Assembly (NCBI GenBank): GCA_032119795.1
Contig: JAUMFO010000040.1
Location: forward strand, 1-64,000
Origin: JAGIBJ01 sp032119795
Lineage (GTDB): Bacteria; Actinomycetota; Thermoleophilia; Solirubrobacterales; Solirubrobacteraceae
Direction of reading: 5' to 3'
DNA length: 64,000 nucleotides
Each line of letters starts with the position of its first letter. Within the stretch, counting starts at the first letter, position 1. Below are positions 25,305 to 32,918 of the stretch, piece by piece. Position numbers and translations under genes: made by a program. The notes beneath the pieces are model-generated. The model was not told where the DNA came from. It searched no databases and saw nothing but the letters and a program-made list of their open reading frames with translations.

Positions 25305-26342
25305 ATGCGCGTCGGCATCCTGACCTCCGGAGGCGACTGCCCCGGCCTGAACGCCGTGATCCGGGCGTCGGCACGGCGACTCCTGCACGAAGGGCACGAG
25401 CCCGTCGGCCTGCTCCGTGGATTCCGCGGCCTCGGCGACCCAGAACTCCGCATGCCGCTGTTGCACGCCAAGCTGGCCGGGATCCTCCAGCTCGGTGGCA
25501 CGATCCTGCAGTCCTCCGGCTACGACCCCTACCACGTGCCTGGCGGCATCGAGGCCGTCTGGGCCGCGCAGAAGGCCGACCCACTCGACGCGGTGATCGC
25601 GATCGGTGGCGAGCACACGCAGTGGATCGCCCGCCGGCTCGATGCCGACGGCTTGCCGGTCGTCGGGGTGCCCAAAACGATCGACAACGACGTGATCGGT
25701 ACCGACCGCACGTTCGGGGTCGACACCGCCGTACAAGTCGCCACCGATGCCATCGACCGACTCCGCACCACCGCCCAGTCGCACGACCGTCTCATGGTGG
25801 TCGAGGTGATGGGGCGAAACTCCGGCTGGATCGCAGCGCTCGCGGGCCTGGCAGGCGGCGCTGACTGCATCCTGGTGCCCGAGGTCGAGCAGACGGTGGG
25901 CGAGGTGGCGGAGATGATCAAGGCCCGCCACTGGCGCGGAAAGACGTTCTCGATCATCGTCGTGGCCGAGGGAGCCAAGCTCGCCTTCGAGCCAGGAGAA
26001 CACCTGCAGATCCTGGCGACCGATCAACTCGACGAGAACGGCTTCGTCCGACTCGGAGGGATCGGCGCGCTCCTCGGCCCGGAGCTCGAGCGGCTCACTG
26101 GCTTTGAGACCAGGGTGACGGTGCTCGGGCACGTGCAGCGCGGCGGGACGCCGGTCGCGACCGACCGGATCCTCGCAACGCGCTACGGGCTCCACGCCGC
26201 GGAGCTGGTGATCGAGGGGCGCACCGGCCGGATGACGGCGCTGCAGGGCCAGCACATCGGCTCCGTCCCGCTTGCTGAGACGGACGGCTGCCGGCTCGTC
26301 GACCCCGTGATCCTCGAGGCGGCGGAGCACTTCTTCCGCTGA
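25305..26342 (+). CDS. pfkA: 6-phosphofructokinase, actinobacterial (group III) type
   Basis: Phosphorylates fructose 6-phosphate to the 1,6-bisphosphate. 345 aa, with LTSGGDCPGLNAVIR, PKTIDNDVIGTDRTFG, the catalytic TIDND Asp, MGRNSGWIAALAGLA, and HVQRGGTP. The phosphoryl-donor site reads GGEHTQ: position 104 is His, where ATP-using enzymes have Gly and PPi-using enzymes have Asp, and position 124 is Lys (PKTIDND), usual for this group. The donor (ATP or PPi) therefore cannot be assigned. The ATG at 25305 has an imperfect TAGAACT box just upstream and no ribosome-binding site. Confidence 0.92.
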   Translation: MRVGILTSGGDCPGLNAVIRASARRLLHEGHEPVGLLRGFRGLGDPELRMPLLHAKLAGILQLGGTILQSSGYDPYHVPGGIEAVWAAQKADPLDAVIAIGGEHTQWIARRLDADGLPVVGVPKTIDNDVIGTDRTFGVDTAVQVATDAIDRLRTTAQSHDRLMVVEVMGRNSGWIAALAGLAGGADCILVPEVEQTVGEVAEMIKARHWRGKTFSIIVVAEGAKLAFEPGEHLQILATDQLDENGFVRLGGIGALLGPELERLTGFETRVTVLGHVQRGGTPVATDRILATRYGLHAAELVIEGRTGRMTALQGQHIGSVPLAETDGCRLVDPVILEAAEHFFR

Positions 26343-26422
26343 GGTCGCGGCCGCTCCGAGCGGCGCCCAAAGCAGGCGCGCCGGTGTGAACGACGTGTTC
26401 ATCGCCGTCGCGATCGGCCCCG

Positions 26423-26428
26423 TAGACT
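26423..26428 (+). promoter_or_regulatory. -10 box of a leaderless ispG promoter
   Basis: TAGACT ends 6 nt before the ispG ATG at 26435. Confidence 0.55.
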
Positions 26429-26434
26429 GAGGGC

Positions 26435-27724
26435 ATGGCTTCGACCCGTCAGATCCTCGTCGGCAACGTTCCCGTCGGTGGCGGCGCCCCCGTCGCGGTG
26501 CAGACGATGACCAAGACCGAGACGGCGAACCACGCCCAGACGCTCGCGCAGATCAAGCGCGTGGCGGAGGCGGGTGCAGACATCGTCCGCGTCGCCGTCC
26601 CACGCGAGCAGGACGTCGAGGCGCTGCGCGATCACATCCTGCCGCACTCGCCGGTGCCGATCATCGCCGACATCCACTTCAACCACACCCTCGCCATCAA
26701 GGCAATGGAGGCTGGTGCCCATTGCATCCGGATCAACCCGGGCAACATCGGCGGGCCCGACAAGGTCGCCGAGGTGGTCGCGAAGGCGAAGGAGCTGAAC
26801 GTCCCGATGCGGATCGGCGTGAACTCCGGCTCGCTGCCCAAGCACCTCATGGAGCTCGAGTTCTCGAATCCGGTGGAGGCCCTGGTGACGGCCGCGACCG
26901 ACTTCGTCGATCTGATGCACCGCCTGGACTTCGACAACTTCAAGGTCTCGATGAAGTCCACGAGCGTGCCGAACACGATCGCGTCGAACCGGCTGCTCTC
27001 CGAGAAGATCGATCACCCGCTGCACCTCGGCGTGACGGAGGCCGGCACGAAGTGGACGGGCTCGCTGAAGAGCGCCGTTGGACTGGGCACGCTGCTCGCC
27101 GACGGGATCGGCGACACGGTGCGCATCTCCCTCTCCACGTTCCACGCCGAGGAAGAGGTCAAGGTCGCCTGGGAGATCCTCAAGGCGCTCAAGCTCCGTG
27201 AGCGCGGGCCGGTGCTCATCGCCTGCCCGACGTGCGGCCGCCTGCAGTTCGACATGGACTCCGTCGTCACCGAGGTCGAGCAGCGGCTGCAGGCCTACCC
27301 GGACGCGATCGAGGTGTCGATTCTTGGCTGCGCCGTCAACGGCATCGGCGAGGCCCGCCACGCCGACTTCGGCATCACCGGGGCCAAGGATGCCGGCATG
27401 ATCTTCTCCAAGGGCGAGCCGCTCAAGAAGGTACCGACGGATCGACTCGTCGAGGAGCTGTTCTTGGAGATCGACCGGTACTACGCTTCGGACAAGACCA
27501 TCGTGCGCGACGCCGCTGCAGCTGCCGAGGCCGCTGCGTGGCTGGCCGAAAACGAGGATCTCGAGGCGATGACGCCCGAGCGCATGGCCGCGATCGAACT
27601 CGAAAAGAACAAGGCCTCCGGCGGCGGGGAAGACCTCTTCGAGGGTCTGGCCGTCACCCAGTCGTCGGCCAAGGTCGACGAGGCCGTCTCGCCGACAGCC
27701 GGCCGGCGCTTCACCCGCTCGTAG
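26435..27724 (+). CDS. ispG: 4-hydroxy-3-methylbut-2-enyl diphosphate synthase (IspG/GcpE)
   Basis: [4Fe-4S] enzyme of the MEP pathway that converts MEcPP to HMBPP. TIM-barrel part: VPIIADIHFNHTLAIKAMEAG, CIRINPGNIGG, RIGVNSGSLPKHLME, HLGVTEAGTKWTGSLKSA. C-terminal cluster domain: the cysteines of IACPTCGRLQ and LGCAVNGIGEARHADFGI. 429 aa; the last 70 residues, after the conserved domain, form a low-complexity acidic/Ala-rich tail. It starts from a leaderless-type promoter. Confidence 0.95.
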   Translation: MASTRQILVGNVPVGGGAPVAVQTMTKTETANHAQTLAQIKRVAEAGADIVRVAVPREQDVEALRDHILPHSPVPIIADIHFNHTLAIKAMEAGAHCIRINPGNIGGPDKVAEVVAKAKELNVPMRIGVNSGSLPKHLMELEFSNPVEALVTAATDFVDLMHRLDFDNFKVSMKSTSVPNTIASNRLLSEKIDHPLHLGVTEAGTKWTGSLKSAVGLGTLLADGIGDTVRISLSTFHAEEEVKVAWEILKALKLRERGPVLIACPTCGRLQFDMDSVVTEVEQRLQAYPDAIEVSILGCAVNGIGEARHADFGITGAKDAGMIFSKGEPLKKVPTDRLVEELFLEIDRYYASDKTIVRDAAAAAEAAAWLAENEDLEAMTPERMAAIELEKNKASGGGEDLFEGLAVTQSSAKVDEAVSPTAGRRFTRS

Positions 27725-27726
27725 CG

Positions 27727-28980
27727 GTGCTAAGCCGTCGCCGCGCGCTGCAGCTCGGCGGCGCCGCGCTCGCGGGCGCCGCGGTCGGGGCGGGAGGAGC
27801 AACGGCCGCACAGGCTGGCGACGACGGCCCCGGGCCGACCGCGCCTGATCTCCCATTCGACGGGCCGGCGCAGCAGCAGGGCATCGTCTCGCCTCGACAA
27901 CGCCAGCTGGTCCTGGCCGCGTTCACGCTCGCGACGGAACTCCGAGGCGAGTTTGGTCGTGGCGAGCTCGCGGGCCTCATGCAGGACTGGTCTCAGGCCG
28001 CCCGACAGCTCACCGCCGGCGACGCGCTTGGGTCGTCCGCCGGTCCCGCGACTGAGCTCGGAGCCCCCGCCGATACCGGCGAGGCGGCCGGGCTCGAGGC
28101 GGCCGGGCTGACCCTCACCTTCGGATTCGGTGACGGCGTGTTCGACGCCGATCGTGGACTGGTGCCCGAGGCGGCGCGTCCGCCGGTTCGGTCCCTCGCG
28201 CTTCCGGCCTTCAGCGGCGACGCGCTCCAGCCGCAATGGGGCGGGGGAGATCTGGTCGTCTCGGCCGGCGCCGACGACCCTCAGGTGGCCGTCCATGCGA
28301 TCCACAATCTCGCGCGGATCGCGACTGGCGCCGCCACGCTGCGATGGCTGCAGCGTGGCTTCCTGCCGGCGAACGGCGCGGGGACGCCGCGCAACCTGAT
28401 GGGCTTCAAAGACGGCACCGCCACCCTCGAGGACTCCGCCGAGGACGCGCTCCAGCGCTACCTGTGGGCTGGAGCCGAGAGCCCGGAATGGATGCGCGGT
28501 GGCGGAACGTATCTCGTCATTCGCCGGATCCGGATGCTGCTCGAGCCGTGGGATCGTGCGACGCTTGAGAAGCAGGAAGACACGATCGGGCGCACCAAGG
28601 CCGAGGGCGCACCCCTCGGGCAGGAGCGCGAGGAGGACCCGGTCGATCTGGCACGTCTTCAGACGGGCGGCGAGTACGCGGTTCCCGAGCGCACCCACGT
28701 GGCGATTGCGCACCGCGCAGCCGCACAGGGCGCTCGGATCCACCGGCGTCCCTATTCCTACGCCGACGGCGTCGACCCGGCGACCGGCCGGCTCGACGCT
28801 GGCCTGGTGTTCCTGGCGTTCCAGCGCAGCATCGCCGGCCAGTTCGTTCCGCTGCAGCGCGAACTCTCCCGTATCGACGCCCTCAACGAGTACACGCAGG
28901 CGATCGGCTCGGCCGCCTTCGCGATCCCGCCGGCCAGCCATAGCGCGCGCGACTGGGTCGGCAGCGGACTGCTGGGCTAA
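27727..28980 (+). CDS. Tat-exported DyP-type haem peroxidase (EfeB-like)
   Basis: Begins 2 nt after the ispG stop at GTG 27727. The N terminus SRRRALQLGGAALAGAAVGAGGA is a twin-arginine signal peptide, so the folded haem protein is exported. The DyP family is shown by the distal GFKDGT motif (catalytic Asp), WMRGGGTYLVIRRIRM, the proximal-His region HRRPYSYADG, and GLVFLAFQRSIAGQFVPLQ. 417 aa matches EfeB/YwbN. EfeU and EfeO are not in the window, so a ferrous-uptake role is unproven. It ends at a strong bidirectional terminator. Confidence 0.9.
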   Translation: MLSRRRALQLGGAALAGAAVGAGGATAAQAGDDGPGPTAPDLPFDGPAQQQGIVSPRQRQLVLAAFTLATELRGEFGRGELAGLMQDWSQAARQLTAGDALGSSAGPATELGAPADTGEAAGLEAAGLTLTFGFGDGVFDADRGLVPEAARPPVRSLALPAFSGDALQPQWGGGDLVVSAGADDPQVAVHAIHNLARIATGAATLRWLQRGFLPANGAGTPRNLMGFKDGTATLEDSAEDALQRYLWAGAESPEWMRGGGTYLVIRRIRMLLEPWDRATLEKQEDTIGRTKAEGAPLGQEREEDPVDLARLQTGGEYAVPERTHVAIAHRAAAQGARIHRRPYSYADGVDPATGRLDAGLVFLAFQRSIAGQFVPLQRELSRIDALNEYTQAIGSAAFAIPPASHSARDWVGSGLLG

Positions 28981-28986
28981 AACCAG

Positions 28987-29022
28987 CGAGGCGCGCCGCG
29001 CCTGAGAGCTCGGCGCGCCTCG
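28987..29022. terminator. Bidirectional terminator between the DyP gene and ohr
   Basis: CGAGGCGCGCCG (28987-28998) and CGGCGCGCCTCG (29011-29022) are a perfect 12-bp inverted repeat with a 12-nt loop, between two convergent genes. Confidence 0.75.
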
Positions 29023-29058
29023 CATTCCCCACCCAGGGAAGGTCGTTCGAGCAGCCCG

Positions 29059-29493
29059 TCAGCCGACGAGCGTGCTCCCGTTGGCGATCAGCGTCACGTC
29101 GATGTTGCCGCGGGTCGCCTTGGAGTAGGGGCAGATGGTGTGGGCCTTGCCGACGAGCTTGCCGGCCACGTCGGTGTCGAGGCCGGGCAGCGTGACGTCG
29201 AGCGTGACGCGCAGGCCGAGCCCGTCGGAGGTCTTGCCGATCTCGACGGCCGACGCGATCGACACGCCGGACACGTCGTAGTCCTCGCCCGCAGCCGCCG
29301 TGATCGCGCCCTCGAAGCAGGCGGCATAGCCGACGGCAAAGAGTTGCTCTGGGTTGGTGCCCGCGCCGCCGGGGCCGCCGAGGCCTTCGGGCTTCACGAG
29401 ATCGACTTCGACGTTGCCGTCGTCGGTGGCGCCGTGGCCGTCACGGCCGCCGGTGACGGTGGCTCGGGCGGTGTAGAGGGTCTTGAACGCCAT
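29059..29493 (-). CDS. ohr: Organic hydroperoxide resistance protein (Ohr)
   Basis: Thiol peroxidase that reduces organic hydroperoxides. 144 aa. The two reactive cysteines are in GYAACFEGAI near residue 60 and HTICPYSKATRGNIDV near residue 120. PEQLFAVGYAACFE is the OsmC/Ohr family signature. The ATG at 29493 has GGACC a few bases upstream. No OhrR regulator is adjacent. Nearby DyP and superoxide dismutase genes make a local oxidative-defence group. Confidence 0.93.
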   Translation of the reverse strand: MAFKTLYTARATVTGGRDGHGATDDGNVEVDLVKPEGLGGPGGAGTNPEQLFAVGYAACFEGAITAAAGEDYDVSGVSIASAVEIGKTSDGLGLRVTLDVTLPGLDTDVAGKLVGKAHTICPYSKATRGNIDVTLIANGSTLVG

Positions 29494-29822
29494 GGGTCCT
29501 CACGGGTTGGAGAGCAGGTCCCGCCCTGAGTGGGCAGGCGTGTCCGATCGACACTAGTGGGCATGGTGCCCGGGCAGACCGCGTACCCGGCGGTGCGTCC
29601 GCGTGCCCGCCGGTGCCCGGGCACGTACGCGCTCGTCCGCTTGGTCGTACGCGTCATTCGACCGGTTCGGACGGTAGGGTCGGAGGCCGCAGCTTTGGCT
29701 GGTGGCGCGGGCAGCGCACCTCCATCGCCTCGGCCGGGTACCGCCGAGAAGACTGCAGGCCCCGATGCCGGTGCCCCCGCAACACCCCTCCTGGAGCGAC
29801 TTCCCTGTCCCGACACGCACCC
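29494..29822. other. Intergenic region with repeated TGCCCGGGCA palindromes
   Basis: 329 bases between divergent ohr and the glycosidase-like gene, with no supported coding frame. It holds two copies of GGTGCCCGGGCA (29565-29576 and 29612-29623), 46 nt apart, and an interleaved inverted repeat pairing CCGGCGG with CCGCCGG inside GCGTAC/GTACGC arms around 29581-29630. These could be regulator sites or a structured leader. TAGGGT near 29670 is a weak -10 candidate. Confidence 0.4.
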
Positions 29823-32120
29823 GTGCCGCTCGCCCGTAGGCTGGCCGTCGCCCTCACCTTCATCGCGGCCCTGCTGCTTGGCGCGGCACCGATCGCCCCA
29901 GCCTCCACGGTTGCCGGCGCGGCGGCGCCGGCCCGTAACGCCTCGCCCGTTCCGTGGAACGGCGTTCCCGGCTACAGCTACCTCAAGCACCCGACCGACC
30001 AGCTCGGCGTGCCTGGCAGCGAGGCTGGCGCCGGGGTGACGCCGGAGGGCGGCGTGTTCTCCCCGTCGGTCGAGGTCACGCCGTGGCTCGCCGGCAGTCG
30101 GGTCGGGATCCACCAGCGGCGTGGCCTGCCCGATCCCAAAGTCCCGCTGATGGCGACGGCGACCGACGCCAAGGGCGCGTCCGCGGCGTGGTGGGCGACG
30201 TCGCTCGCCGGCGTCCCGTCGGCGGTCATCGCGCTCGAGCCGGGGCAGCGTCGCGAGACCGGGGTGGCCCTGCGCTGGGGCGGCACCACGGAGCCGGGCG
30301 CGCCGCCAAGCGCCTACCGGTTTGCTCGCCCCGCGATTCCCGAGCGCACCGGGCTCTACTCGCAGCCCGGGGAGCCGTTCGTGCCGGGCGTCTGCTGGTC
30401 GGTGCGGCCGATCGACGGTGGGCTGGAGATTCGCCGGGGAACGTCGGTGGTCGCGATCGTAGTCGGACGCGCGAAGCGTTCGTCTGAGCGGCTCGCGGGC
30501 ATCGTCCCGAAGACGTGCGCGACCAAGCCCAAGACCGTGGCGGTCGCCCTTCGCCTCAAGCTCGCCACGCGCTTCTCTCGCGTCCACGTCGTCGTGCCGT
30601 TCAAGCCGCTCCCAGCCCGCGATCCGCGGGTCGCGGCGATCGCCGCCGCCGACGTGCACGTCACCGGCTCTGAGCTGGCGGTTGCCTGGCGTGCTCAGCG
30701 CCAGACGGGCGCGACCGTCGAGCTGCCTGAGCCGTCGGTGCAGCGAGCCTTCGATGCCTCCGTCGTCGCCATGCTCGTCCCGCGCTACCAGCTGCCGGAT
30801 GGCGCTTGGGTCCAGACCGTCAACCAGATGCAGTACCACGCCTACTGGCTGCGCGACGCCGCGATGATGAGCAACGCGCTCGATCTGGTGGGCCTCCATG
30901 GCGTCGCCGCCGAAGACCTCGGCTTCCTGCCGAGCTGGCAGCTTCCCACCGGCGAGTTCTCCTCGCGGCCCGGGCAGAAGGACGGCTTCGGGCAGGCCTT
31001 GTGGGCCCTCGGGCAGCATGTGCGCCTCACCGGAGACCGAGCCTTCGCCACCGGCTGGGTGCCCGCCGTCGACCGGGCCGTCACGTGGGCCACGACCACG
31101 ATCGCTGCCAACCCACTTGGTTTGTTGCCGCCCTCAGACCCGCGAGATAACGAACTCATCGCTGGCGAACTCACCGGCGATCAGCTTTGGGCGGTGGCCG
31201 GACTCGACGCCGCTGCGAGCCTGGCGACCGCCGCTGGGAACCGCCCGCTCGCGGCGCGGGCACGCGCCACGCGAGACAAGCTCAAGAACCGGGTCGTCGA
31301 GCTCGCTCGCTCGACCGCGATGAACGGGCGGATTCGGCCGGCGCTCGACCAGCCCGGCGGCTACAGCTGGGGCGAACTCTGGGCGGCCTGGCCGTACCCG
31401 ACGTTCCAACCGACCGATCCGCTCGTGACGGCCACGATGGCGGCGTCGGTCGCCGAGCAGAAGGAGGGCATCGCGACCTACGCGGCCGGCCAGTTCCTCC
31501 ACATGTACACCGGCTTTCGCGTCTGGCAGACCCAGCTACGGGCCGGCGATCAGAACGGTCCGCTGCAGGGGCTCTACTCCACGCTCGCGCACCTCACGCC
31601 GACGGGTGGCGCGTTTGAGACCAACTTGCGGGCCTACTGGAAGCGCGACGCCCGCAGCAACATCGGCCCGCACGGTGCGTTCGCCGCTGAGTACGTCACG
31701 TTCGTGCATGACCTCCTGGCCCGAGACCAGGACGGCACGCTCGTCCTGCTGGGCGCGATGCCCGCGAACTGGCTGCAGCCAGACAAGGTCACGAACGTGA
31801 TCAACCTGCCGACCGCTGAAGGACCGGTGTCACTGAACTTCCGCGCGACGGCGACGGGCGGGTTCCTCTCGTGGAGCCTGCAGGCCCGCGACGGTGAGTC
31901 GCCGCCGAAGGTGAGGTTCCCGCTGCCGGCGTCGGTGGAGTCGGCCACGGTCAGCGGAGACGCCACGCTCGTCGGTCGAGACGTCGTGCTGCGCGGCACG
32001 TCGGGCACCGTCGGCCTGAACTGGAACGCGCGGACCGCTGATCCGGGGCCGAGCTTCGACGCCACGCTGGAGCGCCTGCGCGGCGAGTACCGCGCGCTCA
32101 AGCTCATCCCGCCGCGCTAG
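29823..32120 (+). CDS. Secreted six-hairpin glycosidase-like protein
   Basis: 765 aa from GTG 29823. The first 30 residues (PLARRLAVALTFIAALLLGAA) are a signal peptide. An N-terminal beta-rich part is followed, from about residue 315, by helical repeats typical of the (alpha/alpha)6 toroid: MQYHAYWLRDAAMMSNALDL, GQALWALGQHVRLTGD, GELTGDQLWAVAGLDAAA, YSWGELWAAWPYP, YAAGQFLHMYTGFRVWQTQL. The last part is a beta domain. This resembles amylo-1,6-glucosidase/trehalase-type hydrolases, but I cannot name a GH family or substrate. The frame extends upstream; this start was chosen because it begins the signal peptide. Confidence 0.65.
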   Translation: MPLARRLAVALTFIAALLLGAAPIAPASTVAGAAAPARNASPVPWNGVPGYSYLKHPTDQLGVPGSEAGAGVTPEGGVFSPSVEVTPWLAGSRVGIHQRRGLPDPKVPLMATATDAKGASAAWWATSLAGVPSAVIALEPGQRRETGVALRWGGTTEPGAPPSAYRFARPAIPERTGLYSQPGEPFVPGVCWSVRPIDGGLEIRRGTSVVAIVVGRAKRSSERLAGIVPKTCATKPKTVAVALRLKLATRFSRVHVVVPFKPLPARDPRVAAIAAADVHVTGSELAVAWRAQRQTGATVELPEPSVQRAFDASVVAMLVPRYQLPDGAWVQTVNQMQYHAYWLRDAAMMSNALDLVGLHGVAAEDLGFLPSWQLPTGEFSSRPGQKDGFGQALWALGQHVRLTGDRAFATGWVPAVDRAVTWATTTIAANPLGLLPPSDPRDNELIAGELTGDQLWAVAGLDAAASLATAAGNRPLAARARATRDKLKNRVVELARSTAMNGRIRPALDQPGGYSWGELWAAWPYPTFQPTDPLVTATMAASVAEQKEGIATYAAGQFLHMYTGFRVWQTQLRAGDQNGPLQGLYSTLAHLTPTGGAFETNLRAYWKRDARSNIGPHGAFAAEYVTFVHDLLARDQDGTLVLLGAMPANWLQPDKVTNVINLPTAEGPVSLNFRATATGGFLSWSLQARDGESPPKVRFPLPASVESATVSGDATLVGRDVVLRGTSGTVGLNWNARTADPGPSFDATLERLRGEYRALKLIPPR

Positions 32121-32135
32121 GCGCCCCAGAACGAC

Positions 32136-32161
32136 GTGGGGCCGCACGACGGCGGCCCCAC
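32136..32161. terminator. Terminator hairpin between convergent genes
   Basis: GTGGGGCCGC (32136-32145) pairs perfectly with GCGGCCCCAC (32152-32161) across a 6-nt loop. It serves the glycosidase-like gene and probably the convergent sodA. Confidence 0.75.
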
Positions 32162-32204
32162 ACAGCAAACGGGTCGGCGCCCGAGGGCGCCTACGCGGTC
32201 GTGA

Positions 32205-32807
32205 TTACTTCGCGGCGGCGAAGCGCTCAGCGACCTTGGCCCAGTTGACGACGTTCCAGAACGCCTTCAGGTAGGCGGGGCGCACGTTCTGGTACTTGAG
32301 GTAGTAGGCGTGCTCCCAGACGTCGTTGCCGAGCAGCGGGGTCTTGCCGTCGGTCAGCGGGGAGTCCTGGTTGGCAGTCGACGTGATGGCGAGCTCGCCA
32401 CCGTCGAGGACGAGCCAGGCCCAGCCGGAGCCGAACTGGTTGACGCCAGCGGCCTCGAACTGCTCCTTGAACGCGTCGATCGATCCGAACTTGGCGGTGA
32501 TCGCGTCGGCGAGCTCGCCGGTCGGCTCGCCGCCGTCCGGGGAAAGGGACTCCCAGAAGAGGGAGTGGTTGTAGTGACCGCCGCCGTTGTTGCGGACGGG
32601 GCCCTGCTTGTCTGCCGGGAGGGACGACAGGTTGGCGACAACCTCCTCGATCGGCTTGTCAGCCCACTCGGTGCCGGCGAGGGCGGCGTTGGCCTTGTCG
32701 ACGTACGCCTGGTGGTGCTTGTCGTGATGGATCGTCATCGTCTGCGCGTCGATGTGCGGCTCGAGCGCGTCGTAGGCGTAGGGGAGTGCGGGAACTTCGT
32801 AAGCCAT
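32205..32807 (-). CDS. sodA: Superoxide dismutase (Mn/Fe family)
   Basis: Cytoplasmic superoxide dismutase of 200 aa. The metal ligands are visible: His in MTIHHDKHHQAYVD near residue 27, His in GGGHYNHSLFW near 79, and Asp and His in DVWEHAYYLKYQN near 163-167. GGGHxNH and the C-terminal region favour Mn or cambialistic use, but metal choice is not certain. The ATG at 32807 has a good ribosome-binding site (GAGGAG). Confidence 0.95.
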   Translation of the reverse strand: MAYEVPALPYAYDALEPHIDAQTMTIHHDKHHQAYVDKANAALAGTEWADKPIEEVVANLSSLPADKQGPVRNNGGGHYNHSLFWESLSPDGGEPTGELADAITAKFGSIDAFKEQFEAAGVNQFGSGWAWLVLDGGELAITSTANQDSPLTDGKTPLLGNDVWEHAYYLKYQNVRPAYLKAFWNVVNWAKVAERFAAAK

Positions 32808-32905
32808 GTGGGGGCTCCTCGGTCTGGTGTGGAGGGGCGGACGGATTGGAGTCTATGCGGCTCGCCTCTGCGGGCGGCGTGGCGCCGCGGCGCCTGCCGG
32901 ATGGC

Positions 32906-32911
32906 TAGATT
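32906..32911 (+). promoter_or_regulatory. -10 box of a leaderless proS promoter
   Basis: TAGATT ends 7 nt before GTG 32919. It lies inside the sequence that would be coding if the upstream ATG at 32901 were used, so it supports the GTG start. Confidence 0.55.
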
Positions 32912-32918
32912 TCGGGGT

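Noticed and set aside
23767..25584. 605-codon minus-strand frame opposite the APC permease
   Set aside because: Its composition (Asp/Arg/His-rich runs) is that of a reversed membrane-protein gene; no motif, and the plus-strand permease is certain.
29530..30039. Plus-strand frame overlapping the start of the glycosidase-like gene
   Set aside because: Arg/Pro-rich without motif; the overlapping frame carries a good signal peptide and a folded domain.
32901..32918. ATG 32901 as the start of proS
   Set aside because: A TAGATT -10 box lies inside this stretch, 7 nt before GTG 32919, where the family N terminus begins. Not excluded, but less likely.
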